A DNA stretch of 6,368 nt from NCBI GenBank assembly GCA_030042955.1, contig JASHYQ010000299.1, positions 1 to 6,368 of the forward strand. Direction: 5' to 3'. Below the pieces are notes generated by a model. That model worked only from the letters and a program-made list of their open reading frames with translations, was not told the DNA's origin and ran no database searches. A program made the translations under genes and the position numbers. Of the stretch, positions 1 through 5,300 are shown in pieces; position 1 is the stretch's first letter; the number at the start of each line of letters is the position of its first letter. The stretch is from Thermoplasmata archaeon (GTDB lineage Archaea; Thermoplasmatota; Thermoplasmata; Lutacidiplasmatales; UBA184).

Positions 1-524
1 ACCACGACGGCCGCCATCACCGCCGCCGCGAAGTAGAAGAGGTAGTCGAGCCCGTAGCGGGCCACTAAGGCGCCGACGGCGAGAAAGCCAACGATGGAGC
101 CCGCACCCGCGGCGGCATTCAAGGTTCCATACGAGACTCCCCGCTCGCGCGTTCGGTTGACGTCCGCGACGTAGGCGTTGAGCGCCGGCGAGCCAACTCC
201 CAGGATGACCAGGCCGGCGATGAACGCCAGACCGGAGCCGACTTCGCTCGTGAGCAGCGGTACGGCGAGAAGACAGGGTAGCGCCCCAAGCTCCGCACCG
301 ACGAGAAAGGGCTTGCGTCGGCCGACTCGATCAGACCATCGTCCGGAGAGCGGTCCGATCAAGCTACTGCCGAGGTACGCCGCAGAGGCAAAGACTAGCG
401 CGGCCTCGACCGAAGCGCCTCGAGCGTCAACGAGAAAGAGCGGAAAGAATGCGGCAAGCACGCCGAGCCGGTTGCTGGCCAGTGTCTGGTATACAGCAAG
501 GCTCAGGATCGAACGTGGAGGCAC
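1..524 (-). CDS. MFS transporter, N-terminal half (runs off the left edge)
   Basis: This is the first 174 codons of a Major Facilitator Superfamily transporter, an integral membrane carrier driven by ion or substrate gradients; the substrate cannot be told. Reading the minus strand from the GTG at 524 gives about six hydrophobic segments, near residues 8-32, 39-60, 73-91, 98-118, 133-155 and 160-174, matching the N-terminal six-helix bundle of the family. The loop between helices 2 and 3 carries the classical MFS motif A: G61, D65, then G68-R69-R70-K71. No in-frame stop occurs before position 1, so the C-terminal half lies outside the window. The start is uncertain: GTG at 524 puts the first helix close to the N-terminus, TTG at 551 is the only other candidate, and an in-frame TAA lies just above it. 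I see no clear Shine-Dalgarno or TATA box. It is divergent from the zinc-ribbon gene at 712. The superfamily is secure; start and substrate are not. Confidence 0.9.
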   Translation of the reverse strand, partial: MPPRSILSLAVYQTLASNRLGVLAAFFPLFLVDARGASVEAALVFASAAYLGSSLIGPLSGRWSDRVGRRKPFLVGAELGALPCLLAVPLLTSEVGSGLAFIAGLVILGVGSPALNAYVADVNRTRERGVSYGTLNAAAGAGSIVGFLAVGALVARYGLDYLFYFAAAVMAAVV

Positions 525-711
525 GGCCGAACTTCGGCACCCTGTAATCAAGCGGGGGGGTTAACGAATGCGACATGCGTCCTCGGAGGTTCTCGGTAGA
601 ATGCTCGCCTTCCCCCATCGCGACCTACCGTCCGAAACGGGCGGGTGGTCCTTGACGGAGCGAACGGGTGGGCGGATCTCGATGTTTCTCCCGGAGAGAT
701 AGGGGCGGGTG

Positions 712-1089
712 ATGGATTCGATTCCCCGAGCCGGCGGGTCAGCGCGACGGAGCATCACCAGGGTGCTGCTCGGTCCCTTGCTCGGCTACCACCTCCTGAT
801 CCTCGTCGGGGCGGCGATCCTGGTCACTAGCCTCCTCAGCGGAAACCGAGACCTCGAGGTGCTCGGGGGCTCCCTTGTTGCGGCGGGCATCGCCGTTCAG
901 CTCGTGGTTCTCCACTGGACGTTTACTCTAGCTCGCGGGGCCCGGAGCTCTCCTATCTTCGAAACTTCGAGCTCGCTCGGGGGTGATCCCGGGGTCGGTC
1001 GCTGGTTCTGCCCCCACTGCGGATGGAGCGGGTCGGCACGCGCCCGGCTCTGTCCAGTCTGCTATCGGCCCACGGTTCGCTCGCACTGA
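712..1089 (+). CDS. Small membrane protein with two helices and a C-terminal zinc ribbon
   Basis: This 125-residue protein of unknown function has two predicted membrane helices (about residues 18-43 and 51-74) and a C-terminal zinc ribbon, CPHCG at about 100-104 and CPVC at about 114-117. The metal site is thus Cys-X2-Cys, ten residues, Cys-X2-Cys. Arginines before helix 1 and after helix 2 suggest that both ends, including the ribbon, are cytoplasmic. The ATG at 712 is preferred over an in-frame GTG directly before it (709) because AGGGG at 701-705 lies six bases upstream of the ATG; an in-frame TAG at 700-702 limits any further extension. Ribbons of this kind usually bind protein or nucleic acid partners or act as a structural clamp. 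Nothing in the sequence tells which. It faces away from the MFS gene across about 190 bases and appears to be transcribed alone. Confidence 0.82.
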   Translation: MDSIPRAGGSARRSITRVLLGPLLGYHLLILVGAAILVTSLLSGNRDLEVLGGSLVAAGIAVQLVVLHWTFTLARGARSSPIFETSSSLGGDPGVGRWFCPHCGWSGSARARLCPVCYRPTVRSH

Positions 1090-1159
1090 TTCCTTGCCGA
1101 CGAGAGGTTCCACGGGAGGAGCAAGCCTGTCCCCTCCTCGCCCCAGCTTGGCGCCATTG

Positions 1160-1184
1160 CCTCGACCTCGCGAGGCGGTCGAGG
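1160..1184. repeat. Nested palindrome / hairpin downstream of the zinc-ribbon gene
   Basis: CCTCGACC at 1160-1167 is exactly complementary to GGTCGAGG at 1177-1184, giving an 8-bp stem with a nine-base loop. Inside it CCTCGCGAGG (1166-1175) is a perfect 10-bp palindrome, so two alternative foldings compete. It lies 70 bases after the stop at 1089. No T-run follows, and archaeal intrinsic termination depends mainly on T-tracts, so a terminator role is only possible. It could also be a dyad operator. Confidence 0.45.
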
Positions 1185-1274
1185 TCCTCTCAGACGGCAG
1201 TATAACACGGAGGCTTAACGTCGAACAAAGATTCTTGAGCCTGGACCTTCTGCCGCTTCCCCCCGCGGACCGCC

Positions 1275-1538
1275 ATGGACGATTTCCAGCTTAGACATGA
1301 GGACCGAGGAAACAGAGACATCCTCTCGGACCCGGGGGCCCTCGACCTCATCTGCGACGGCGAATGGCGGGACATCTTCAGGGACCCGGGCGTGCAAGAC
1401 GTGGTTCGAGATCGCAGAGCCCGAGAGTCGTTTAGGCTGGAAGCATCATTGGCCGGACGATTGCCGGATGAGGTTTGCCATGCGGTCTGTTCGGGGCTGT
1501 CTGGCGGTTTCGCGGTCTCTCGACGAGGGGCTCACTAG
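1275..1538 (+). CDS. Possible small protein with two Asp-Pro repeats, may be decaying
   Basis: This is a candidate ORF of 87 residues. Residues 15-46 contain two repeats of one pattern: RDILSDPGALDLI, then after GEW, RDIFRDPGVQDVV. This resembles the short helical repeats (aliphatic positions plus Asp-Pro) of STI1-like domains and of C-terminal tails in some bacterial CvpA-type membrane proteins. Codons between about 1317 and 1394 nearly all end in G or C, as expected for a real gene in this high-GC DNA. After about residue 48 that bias fades and the protein becomes nondescript, so the 3' part may be non-coding or decayed. An in-frame TGA at 1236-1238 blocks extension, and no Shine-Dalgarno or TATA box fits the ATG at 1275. 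It could be a small gene, a remnant, or chance; the opposite strand is also partly open. I do not assign a function. Confidence 0.3.
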   Translation: MDDFQLRHEDRGNRDILSDPGALDLICDGEWRDIFRDPGVQDVVRDRRARESFRLEASLAGRLPDEVCHAVCSGLSGGFAVSRRGAH

Positions 1539-1574
1539 CCGGTCTACGGAGATCCCGGCCCCGGGCCGCCTAGC

Positions 1575-1626
1575 AGGGGGGCTCAGCATTCCGGTGTCGT
1601 TCGCAACCTGTGAGCTAAGGGGGGCT
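1575..1626. repeat. Direct and inverted short repeats upstream of the SDR promoter
   Basis: AGGGGGGCT occurs twice, at 1575-1583 and 1618-1626, 43 bases apart. Within this span GCTCA (1581-1585) is complementary to TGAGC (1611-1615). The block ends eight bases before the TATA-like box at 1636, a place where archaeal regulators often bind. The repeats are short and G-rich, so chance is a real alternative. Confidence 0.3.
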
Positions 1627-1633
1627 GGTTCGG

Positions 1634-1646
1634 TCAATATAATCCT
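1634..1646 (+). promoter_or_regulatory. Archaeal TATA-like box of the SDR gene
   Basis: AATATAAT at 1636-1643 stands out in GC-rich surroundings. Its centre is about 25 bases before the ATG at 1665, the spacing expected when transcription starts at or next to the start codon. This supports a leaderless mRNA and fixes the start of the SDR gene. Confidence 0.7.
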
Positions 1647-1664
1647 CCGAGGGCTGACGCGGGC

Positions 1665-2570
1665 ATGTCGGGTCCGCGCGAAGCTCGGAACGAGAGCCCG
1701 GTTCTTCAGGTCGGCGCCACCGGTCACCTTGGTCGTCTGATTCTGGGCAGCCTTCTCAATCGAGGAAAGAGCGTGCGGGCGCTGGTGCGCCCGGGCAGCG
1801 ATGTATCAAAACTCCCGAAGGGGGTCGAGGTGGTTCGAGGGGATCTCCTCGACCCGCGGTCGCTTCGGAGCGCCGCGGAGGGCGTCTCTGCCGTAGTTAC
1901 CTCGGCCATTGGATACTCGCAAAGGAGGGAAGGAGACTCGCTACGGACAGACCGGGAGGGGAATCGGAACCTCATCGACGCGGCCAGGCAGGCGCGCGTA
2001 CCCCGGTTCATCCTGCTCAGCATCCTGGCGTGCGACCAGGCACCCGACGTGCCGCACTTCTGGGCCAAGAAGGAGGCGGAGGACTACCTTGCCCAACAGG
2101 GCGTGCCATTCGTCTCCCTTCGACCGGGGGCTTTTCTGTACGCGCCTGAGGGCGGCTACGGTCAGATGGTCCGTCAAGGCATAGAGCAAGGGCAGGTGTT
2201 TGGGATGACCCCCCAGGGGACACGCATCACGTACATCGCGCCCAAGGAGGTGGCCCGCGCAGTCGGCCTGGCGGTCGATGAGCCGAAGGCGCTCGGAGCG
2301 ACGATCGACCTCGGGTCGGATCGACCCCTGTCGGGTCCCGAGTACGCCGAGTTGATCGGTCAGCTCCTGGGCCGCCCGATGCGCGCTGCCCCGATGCAGC
2401 AGGGTCGAGGTGGCCGGAGCGATGACATGGCGGCCATGTTTCGGTTCTTCCAGACGGGAAAATACGTAGCGGACACCCGTCGGCAGGCCGAGCTGTTTGG
2501 GCCAGTGCCGAAGATCGAAGAGGCAGCTCGGGAGATGCTCCAGGACCTCGGGCTTCTTCCGGGGAAGTGA
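1665..2570 (+). CDS. NmrA-like NAD(P)-binding atypical SDR family protein
   Basis: This 301-residue protein belongs to the atypical short-chain dehydrogenase/reductase group related to NmrA. These are cytoplasmic Rossmann-fold proteins that bind NAD(P)(H), some as reductases and some as redox sensors. The nucleotide-binding loop GATGHLG is at residues 17-23 and is followed by RALVR (38-42), whose arginine suggests NADP(H) preference. GDLLDP (59-64) is the acidic turn after beta-strand 3. Residues 131-139 read HFWAKKEAE, the family's usual replacement of the classical Tyr-X3-Lys pair, and SLRPGAF (151-157) is also typical. Length fits the family. The ATG at 1665 is supported by a TATA-like box 25 bases upstream; it gives a short N-terminal extension of about 11 residues. 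The substrate is unknown. It appears monocistronic, with a hairpin overlapping its stop codon. Fold assignment is firm; catalysis versus sensing is open. Confidence 0.92.
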   Translation: MSGPREARNESPVLQVGATGHLGRLILGSLLNRGKSVRALVRPGSDVSKLPKGVEVVRGDLLDPRSLRSAAEGVSAVVTSAIGYSQRREGDSLRTDREGNRNLIDAARQARVPRFILLSILACDQAPDVPHFWAKKEAEDYLAQQGVPFVSLRPGAFLYAPEGGYGQMVRQGIEQGQVFGMTPQGTRITYIAPKEVARAVGLAVDEPKALGATIDLGSDRPLSGPEYAELIGQLLGRPMRAAPMQQGRGGRSDDMAAMFRFFQTGKYVADTRRQAELFGPVPKIEEAAREMLQDLGLLPGK

Positions 2571-2595
2571 CCTCTCAGCGTCGCCTGGAGAGGTC
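2569..2595 (+). terminator. Hairpin at the end of the SDR gene
   Basis: GACCTCTC (2569-2576) is exactly complementary to GAGAGGTC (2588-2595), an 8-bp stem with an 11-base loop. The first arm begins inside the TGA stop codon (2568-2570). No T-run follows, so it may protect or end the transcript rather than act as a classical terminator. Confidence 0.45.
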
Positions 2596-2782
2596 CCGTG
2601 GCCTACCCCGAGGTTGTCGCAGAAGGTGCGTGGCAGGTTGCCCTTCTGAGCCGGCCCCCTCCCGGCCAATCTTGTCGCTGCGGTAGCCCGCTCTTGGAAA
2701 GCGGCGGCGGAGCCGAGCGCGGGGTAACCGCCCACGGAGACCCCCCTCACCGAGCAGGAGGGACCCGGCGCATTCGAACAAG

Positions 2783-2792
2783 GGAAATACAT
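2783..2792 (+). promoter_or_regulatory. Archaeal TATA-like box of the winged-helix gene
   Basis: GGAAATAC at 2783-2790 is an A/T-rich patch centred about 25 bases before the ATG at 2813, consistent with leaderless transcription. The same eight bases recur before the beta-propeller gene at 3626-3633. Confidence 0.6.
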
Positions 2793-2812
2793 CGCCATGT
2801 TGGCCCCCGCGG

Positions 2813-3160
2813 ATGGACACCTCGCGACGATCCCTCGTCTGGTACCTCCTCGCGGGTACGCGAGGAGGGCCGAACCGGATCCGGATTCTGGAGGAACTCC
2901 AATCCGATCCCCACAACGCCAACCAGTTGGCCGAAGCCCTCGGCATAGATTACCGCACGATCCGGCATCACTTGAGGCTGCTCGAACAGAACGGTTTGGT
3001 ACGGCGACCGGTAGGCGATGCCTACGCATCGCCGTATGAGCTGGCGCCCGATCTTCGGGCAGAGTTCGAGGTCGTGCTGGAGGTCGGACGGCGCGGGCGA
3101 CTTGCGCGCCGACGCACCGCTGCGGGAGCCGGGTTCAGAGCGGGACAGGTGAGAGGATGA
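2813..3160 (+). CDS. ArsR-like winged helix-turn-helix regulator
   Basis: This is a 115-residue cytoplasmic DNA-binding regulator. After an N-terminal helix (about 19-30, GGPNRIRILEEL) comes the helix-turn-helix: NANQLAEALG at 35-44 and the recognition helix around DYRTIRHHLRLLEQNG at 46-61. A beta-wing with conserved GDAYASPYEL follows at 68-77. This layout is typical of small ArsR/MarR-like archaeal regulators. The ATG at 2813 is supported by a TATA-like box 25 bases upstream. It overlaps the next gene by four bases (ATGA), so the two are co-transcribed and probably translationally coupled. The last ~25 residues are Arg- and Gly-rich with poor codon bias. The overlapping frame from about 3087 to a TGA at 3150-3152 has better bias, so a one-base frameshift near 3083-3098 may have changed the C-terminus. 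Targets are unknown; regulation of its own operon is a reasonable guess. Confidence 0.88.
   Translation: MDTSRRSLVWYLLAGTRGGPNRIRILEELQSDPHNANQLAEALGIDYRTIRHHLRLLEQNGLVRRPVGDAYASPYELAPDLRAEFEVVLEVGRRGRLARRRTAAGAGFRAGQVRG
3147..3156 (+). promoter_or_regulatory. Ribosome binding site of the three-helix membrane protein
   Basis: AGGTGA at 3147-3152 matches the archaeal Shine-Dalgarno consensus GGAGGTGA and lies four bases before the ATG at 3157. This internal operon gene therefore uses a ribosome binding site, unlike the leaderless first gene. Confidence 0.6.
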
Positions 3161-3444
3161 CGGCGCTCTGGATGGAGGCAAGTATCGTCATCGGGTTGCT
3201 GAATATCGGGCTGACGGCCGTGTTGTTCGCAATCTACCGAAGGGTCTATGCGCAGACCAAAGCCTCCTTCAGCCTGGCCCTCGTGGCGTTCGCCGGGGCG
3301 TTCGTCGTTCAGAACCTCCTCGTCGTCTACTCCTATCTCACCACCATGCCCCTCATTCCCGAAACGCTCTCTCCCTTCCTATTCGCTATCGGGGTGAGTG
3401 AGGCGGCCGGCATATCGGCTATCCTCTGGTCCGCGTTCAACTGA
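3157..3444 (+). CDS. Three-helix membrane protein paired with the winged-helix regulator
   Basis: This 95-residue integral membrane protein is almost all hydrophobic, with three predicted helices at about residues 7-27, 38-60 and 70-92. A short basic stretch (YRR...YAQTK, 27-35) joins the first two. It has no enzymatic motif. Its start overlaps the stop of the winged-helix gene by four bases, and a good Shine-Dalgarno (AGGTGA) precedes it. Proteins of this size and shape encoded directly after a winged-helix regulator recur in Thermoplasmata and haloarchaea, from memory of these families. The pairing suggests the membrane protein senses or sequesters the regulator, but this is inferred. The pattern fits a genuine protein: helices regularly spaced, QNLLVVYSYLTTMPL in the middle, and a small-residue-rich third helix. 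Function is unknown. Confidence 0.85.
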   Translation: MTALWMEASIVIGLLNIGLTAVLFAIYRRVYAQTKASFSLALVAFAGAFVVQNLLVVYSYLTTMPLIPETLSPFLFAIGVSEAAGISAILWSAFN

Positions 3445-3461
3445 ACTGGGAAATTGACCTG

Positions 3462-3482
3462 CTGCGTAACCACACGACGCAG
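3462..3482 (+). terminator. Small hairpin after the regulator operon
   Basis: CTGCGT (3462-3467) pairs with ACGCAG (3477-3482), six base pairs with a nine-base loop, 17 bases after the stop at 3444. There is no following T-run. It is a possible transcript end. Confidence 0.3.
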
Positions 3483-3601
3483 GGCGGAGCGGAGCTAGCG
3501 ATCGCGAGTTCGCCACACCGGCGAGCTTGTTACCGGAGACCTGCGACAGGATGGTCGAGCGCGGTCGTTCTGGACCAGAGTTGGGTGAGATTTTGGCGAG
3601 A

Positions 3602-3618
3602 ACAGGGCCAAATCCTGT
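3602..3618. repeat. Short inverted repeat beside the propeller promoter
   Basis: ACAGG (3602-3606) and CCTGT (3614-3618) form a 5-bp inverted repeat with a seven-base spacer. It ends eight bases before the TATA-like box at 3626. It could be an operator half-site pair; its small size makes chance quite possible. Confidence 0.22.
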
Positions 3619-3625
3619 GCTGGAT

Positions 3626-3634
3626 GGAAATACT
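3626..3634 (+). promoter_or_regulatory. Archaeal TATA-like box of the propeller gene
   Basis: GGAAATAC at 3626-3633 is identical to the box before the winged-helix gene. It is centred about 30 bases before the ATG at 3660, predicting a leader of only a few bases. This favours 3660 over in-frame ATGs at 3585 and 3624 as the start. Confidence 0.55.
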
Positions 3635-3659
3635 GGCCCCGAGGTCTGCCCCTCGAACC

Positions 3660-4787
3660 ATGAGAGCTCTTGGGATTGCCCTGATGGTCGGAGTGCTGGC
3701 AGCCGTGATCATCGCCCTGCCGAACGTGGGGGCGTCCCCACCACCCCCCACGAATTCGGGACCGGCCCCCGCGGTGTTCACCATGACGAACGCCGTCGCC
3801 GGGAACCAAGTGATTCAGTACCAACGCAGCGCCGATGGCGCGTTAACGTGGGTCGCGGACTACCCAACTGGCGGGGCGGGTACGGGCGCGAACCTGGGGG
3901 ACCAGGGAAGCCTCGCCCTCACGTCGAACAACCATTGGTTGCTCGTAGTCGACGCGGGGAGCAACCAAGTCACGGTCTTCCGGGTCGGCGACTACGGTGG
4001 ATCAACATGGCTCGCGCAGACTGACGTGGCGGCCTCGGGCGGGGTCCTGCCCGTCAGCATCGCAATCAGCGGGAACACGGTCTACGTTCTCAACGATGGC
4101 AACACGACCGTCCCCGGCAACATTGCCGGCTTCCACCTCAGCCAGTCGGGGAGACTCTCTCCGATCGCCGGGTCGACGCAGCCTCTTAGCACTTCGAGCG
4201 CGACCGCTGCCGCCCAGATTTCTTTCAACCCGGCCGGCACTCTGCTAGTGGTAACGGAGAAGGCCACAAACCTCATCGACGTCTACGCTGTCAGTCCCAG
4301 CGGATCCAGCCGCCCCGTGGGGCCGGATCCCTCCCAGGGCAGTACCCCGTTCGGCTTCGCGTTCACGCCCCATGGCCAGCTCGTCGTGAGCGAGGCAGGG
4401 TCGGACAGTCTCTCCTCGTACGATGTCGGAGCCGACGGGTACTGGAACGTCGTGAGCAGCTCCGTCCCCGACTTCCAGGTAGCTCCCTGCTGGGTCGTGA
4501 TCACGCCGAGCGGGGGGTACGCCTACACCTCCGACGGCCACTCCGGCAACATTTCGAGCTACACCGTCGGTTGGGGAGGCCAGTTGACCCTCCTCCTGTC
4601 ATCGGCCGCAGTGACCGGAGCCGGACCGACCGACATGGCCCTCACCGCGAACGGTCACCTCCTCTACGTCAACGATGTCGGGGCCAACGAGATTGAGGGG
4701 TTCGTCGTGCACTCGGACGGGACGTTGACGTTGGTGGATACGACGGGCGGCCTGCCTGCGACCGCCGAGGGCCTCGCCGCGACCTGA
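3660..4787 (+). CDS. Secreted lactonase-type (6-phosphogluconolactonase-like) beta-propeller protein
   Basis: This 375-residue protein belongs to the lactonase / YncE-like seven-bladed beta-propeller family. Residues 1-25 form a signal peptide (short basic start, hydrophobic core to about 20, likely cut after VGA), then a Pro-rich linker (27-38). The propeller fills 39-375 with repeated blade signatures: VIQYQRSADGALT (51-63), LLVVDAGSNQVTVFRV (94-109), VYVLNDG (141-147), LLVVTEKATNLIDVYAV (195-211), TPFGFAF (229-235), CWVVITPSGGYAYTSD (277-292) and LLYVNDVGANEIEGFVV (334-350). Cytoplasmic Pgl relatives hydrolyse 6-phosphogluconolactone. This one is exported and probably acts on an extracellular lactone or as a binding scaffold. 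Start 3660 is chosen because the signal peptide begins there and a TATA-like box lies about 30 bases upstream. An upstream in-frame extension to 3585 looks non-coding. No lipobox is seen. Close relatives that I recall are bacterial, so transfer is possible. The family is firm; the substrate is not. Confidence 0.9.
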   Translation: MRALGIALMVGVLAAVIIALPNVGASPPPPTNSGPAPAVFTMTNAVAGNQVIQYQRSADGALTWVADYPTGGAGTGANLGDQGSLALTSNNHWLLVVDAGSNQVTVFRVGDYGGSTWLAQTDVAASGGVLPVSIAISGNTVYVLNDGNTTVPGNIAGFHLSQSGRLSPIAGSTQPLSTSSATAAAQISFNPAGTLLVVTEKATNLIDVYAVSPSGSSRPVGPDPSQGSTPFGFAFTPHGQLVVSEAGSDSLSSYDVGADGYWNVVSSSVPDFQVAPCWVVITPSGGYAYTSDGHSGNISSYTVGWGGQLTLLLSSAAVTGAGPTDMALTANGHLLYVNDVGANEIEGFVVHSDGTLTLVDTTGGLPATAEGLAAT

Positions 4788-4801
4788 ACCTCTTCCCTCC
4801 T

Positions 4802-4826
4802 CCCCCCGGGGTCGGACCCCGGGGGG
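4802..4826. terminator. Strong GC hairpin after the propeller gene
   Basis: CCCCCCGGGG (4802-4811) and CCCCGGGGGG (4817-4826) form a perfect 10-bp stem with a five-base loop (TCGGA), beginning 15 bases after the stop at 4787. It is the strongest hairpin in the window. It lies between convergent genes, so it could serve both strands. No T-run follows. Confidence 0.65.
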
Positions 4827-4955
4827 TCCTATCCCGCTCGATCCATCGGCTGTCTAACTCGGTACGCCCGGCTGGGTGCGATCACTCTACGTCCATCCCG
4901 GGAGGTCAGGGGAGAAAGCCGCTTCAGTTGCAACCCTTCAATCCTCAACCGGGAC

Positions 4956-4978
4956 GACCCTCTCCCGCTCGAGGGGTC
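4956..4978. terminator. Bulged hairpin at the end of the ICMT remnant
   Basis: GACCCTC (4956-4962) pairs with GAGGGGTC (4971-4978) with one bulged G, forming seven base pairs around an eight-base loop. It sits at the minus-strand stop codons (4977-4983) of the remnant gene and may be its old transcript end. Confidence 0.3.
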
Positions 4979-4980
4979 AT

Positions 4981-5300
4981 TCACTCAGGTTCCAGCGCCT
5001 CTCTCGAGGGAATGCGAGTGCGCTGAGCTCGGGACGGGCACGTCCTTGCGATGCTACTCGCAGCAAGCCCGCTTCCCACCAAGAATGAGATGATCCGATT
5101 GGTGCGGCCCACATACGCGAGATAGTCGCTCCCGAACTGGTCGACGAGAAAATGCTCTTCCGCGCGATTCCGTATCCAAGGGCCAATCCAGCGAGGACGA
5201 GCGCTGCCACCAGCCCTTCCCACAAAACGCCGGCCACCCCGAGTCCAGTAAAAGTGAGCAACATCCCAGAGCAAGACTTCGCCCGGGACCGGGCCCTCAA
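4981..5300 (-). pseudogene. Truncated, frameshifted ICMT-like (isoprenylcysteine carboxyl methyltransferase) remnant
   Basis: The C-terminal part of an ICMT/PEMT-type membrane methyltransferase is readable across two minus-strand frames. In the first frame (5300 to about 5174) a hydrophobic helix runs from GMLLTFTGLGVAG through LVAALVLAGLALGY. In the neighbouring frame (5172 to 5089) the family's C-terminal signature follows: RNRAEEHFLVDQFG, then SDYLAYVGRTNRII. The glutamates and the FG-X2-Y-X2-Y pattern are the SAM-binding hallmark of the family. Restoring one base near 5171-5174 joins the two halves smoothly. Upstream, SR...SGMLL lines up with the usual SRHPMYxGMLL, but the HPMY residues are absent and the N-terminal helices are missing, replaced by the end of the membrane-protein gene. 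In life such enzymes methylate prenylcysteines or lipids. Here the gene is almost surely inactive; an assembly error could explain the frameshift but not the missing N-terminus. The 3' limit is approximate. Confidence 0.65.

Larger units (their letters stand above)
1090..1664. other. 575-base gap with hairpins, a weak small ORF and the SDR promoter
   Basis: This stretch between the zinc-ribbon gene and the SDR gene holds no clearly conserved gene. It contains a weak 6-bp inverted repeat (1116-1121 with 1134-1139), a nested palindrome at 1160-1184, a candidate ORF from 1275 whose first 45 codons look coding, and an A/T-rich promoter just before 1665. Other reading frames here give proteins rich in Arg, Ser and Pro without domains. 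I see no tRNA, IS end or CRISPR repeat. Confidence 0.5.

Noticed and set aside
178..564. 128-codon plus-strand ORF at the left edge
   Set aside because: It is the antisense shadow of the MFS gene, which has helices and motif A; this frame is Arg/Ser/Ala-rich without any domain.
637..675. Imperfect 12-base direct repeat (ACGGGCGGGTGG / ACGGGTGGGCGG)
   Set aside because: Low-complexity G-rich sequence with two mismatches; too weak to call an operator without comparison.
714..735. TTCGATTCC resembling a tRNA T-loop
   Set aside because: No acceptor, D or anticodon arm can be built around it, and it lies inside the start of the zinc-ribbon gene.
1446..1727. 93-codon minus-strand ORF overlapping the SDR start
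   Set aside because: It covers the SDR promoter and the first codons of the SDR gene, has Arg/Ser/Pro-rich composition and shows no domain.
1941..3029. Open frame of 362 codons on the minus strand
   Set aside because: It runs antisense through the SDR gene, the gap after it and the winged-helix gene, all with recognised domains or promoters on the plus strand. Its translation is rich in Arg, Ser, Gly, His and Cys with no domain, as expected of a high-GC shadow frame.
3498..3505. GCGATCGC octamer palindrome, like the cyanobacterial HIP1 element
   Set aside because: I noticed only this copy in the window, and nothing else suggests cyanobacteria; it is expected by chance in GC-rich DNA.
3585..3659. 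Upstream in-frame extension of the propeller gene
   Set aside because: It would place 25 hydrophilic residues before a good signal peptide and would include the TATA-like box at 3626, so 3660 is the better start.
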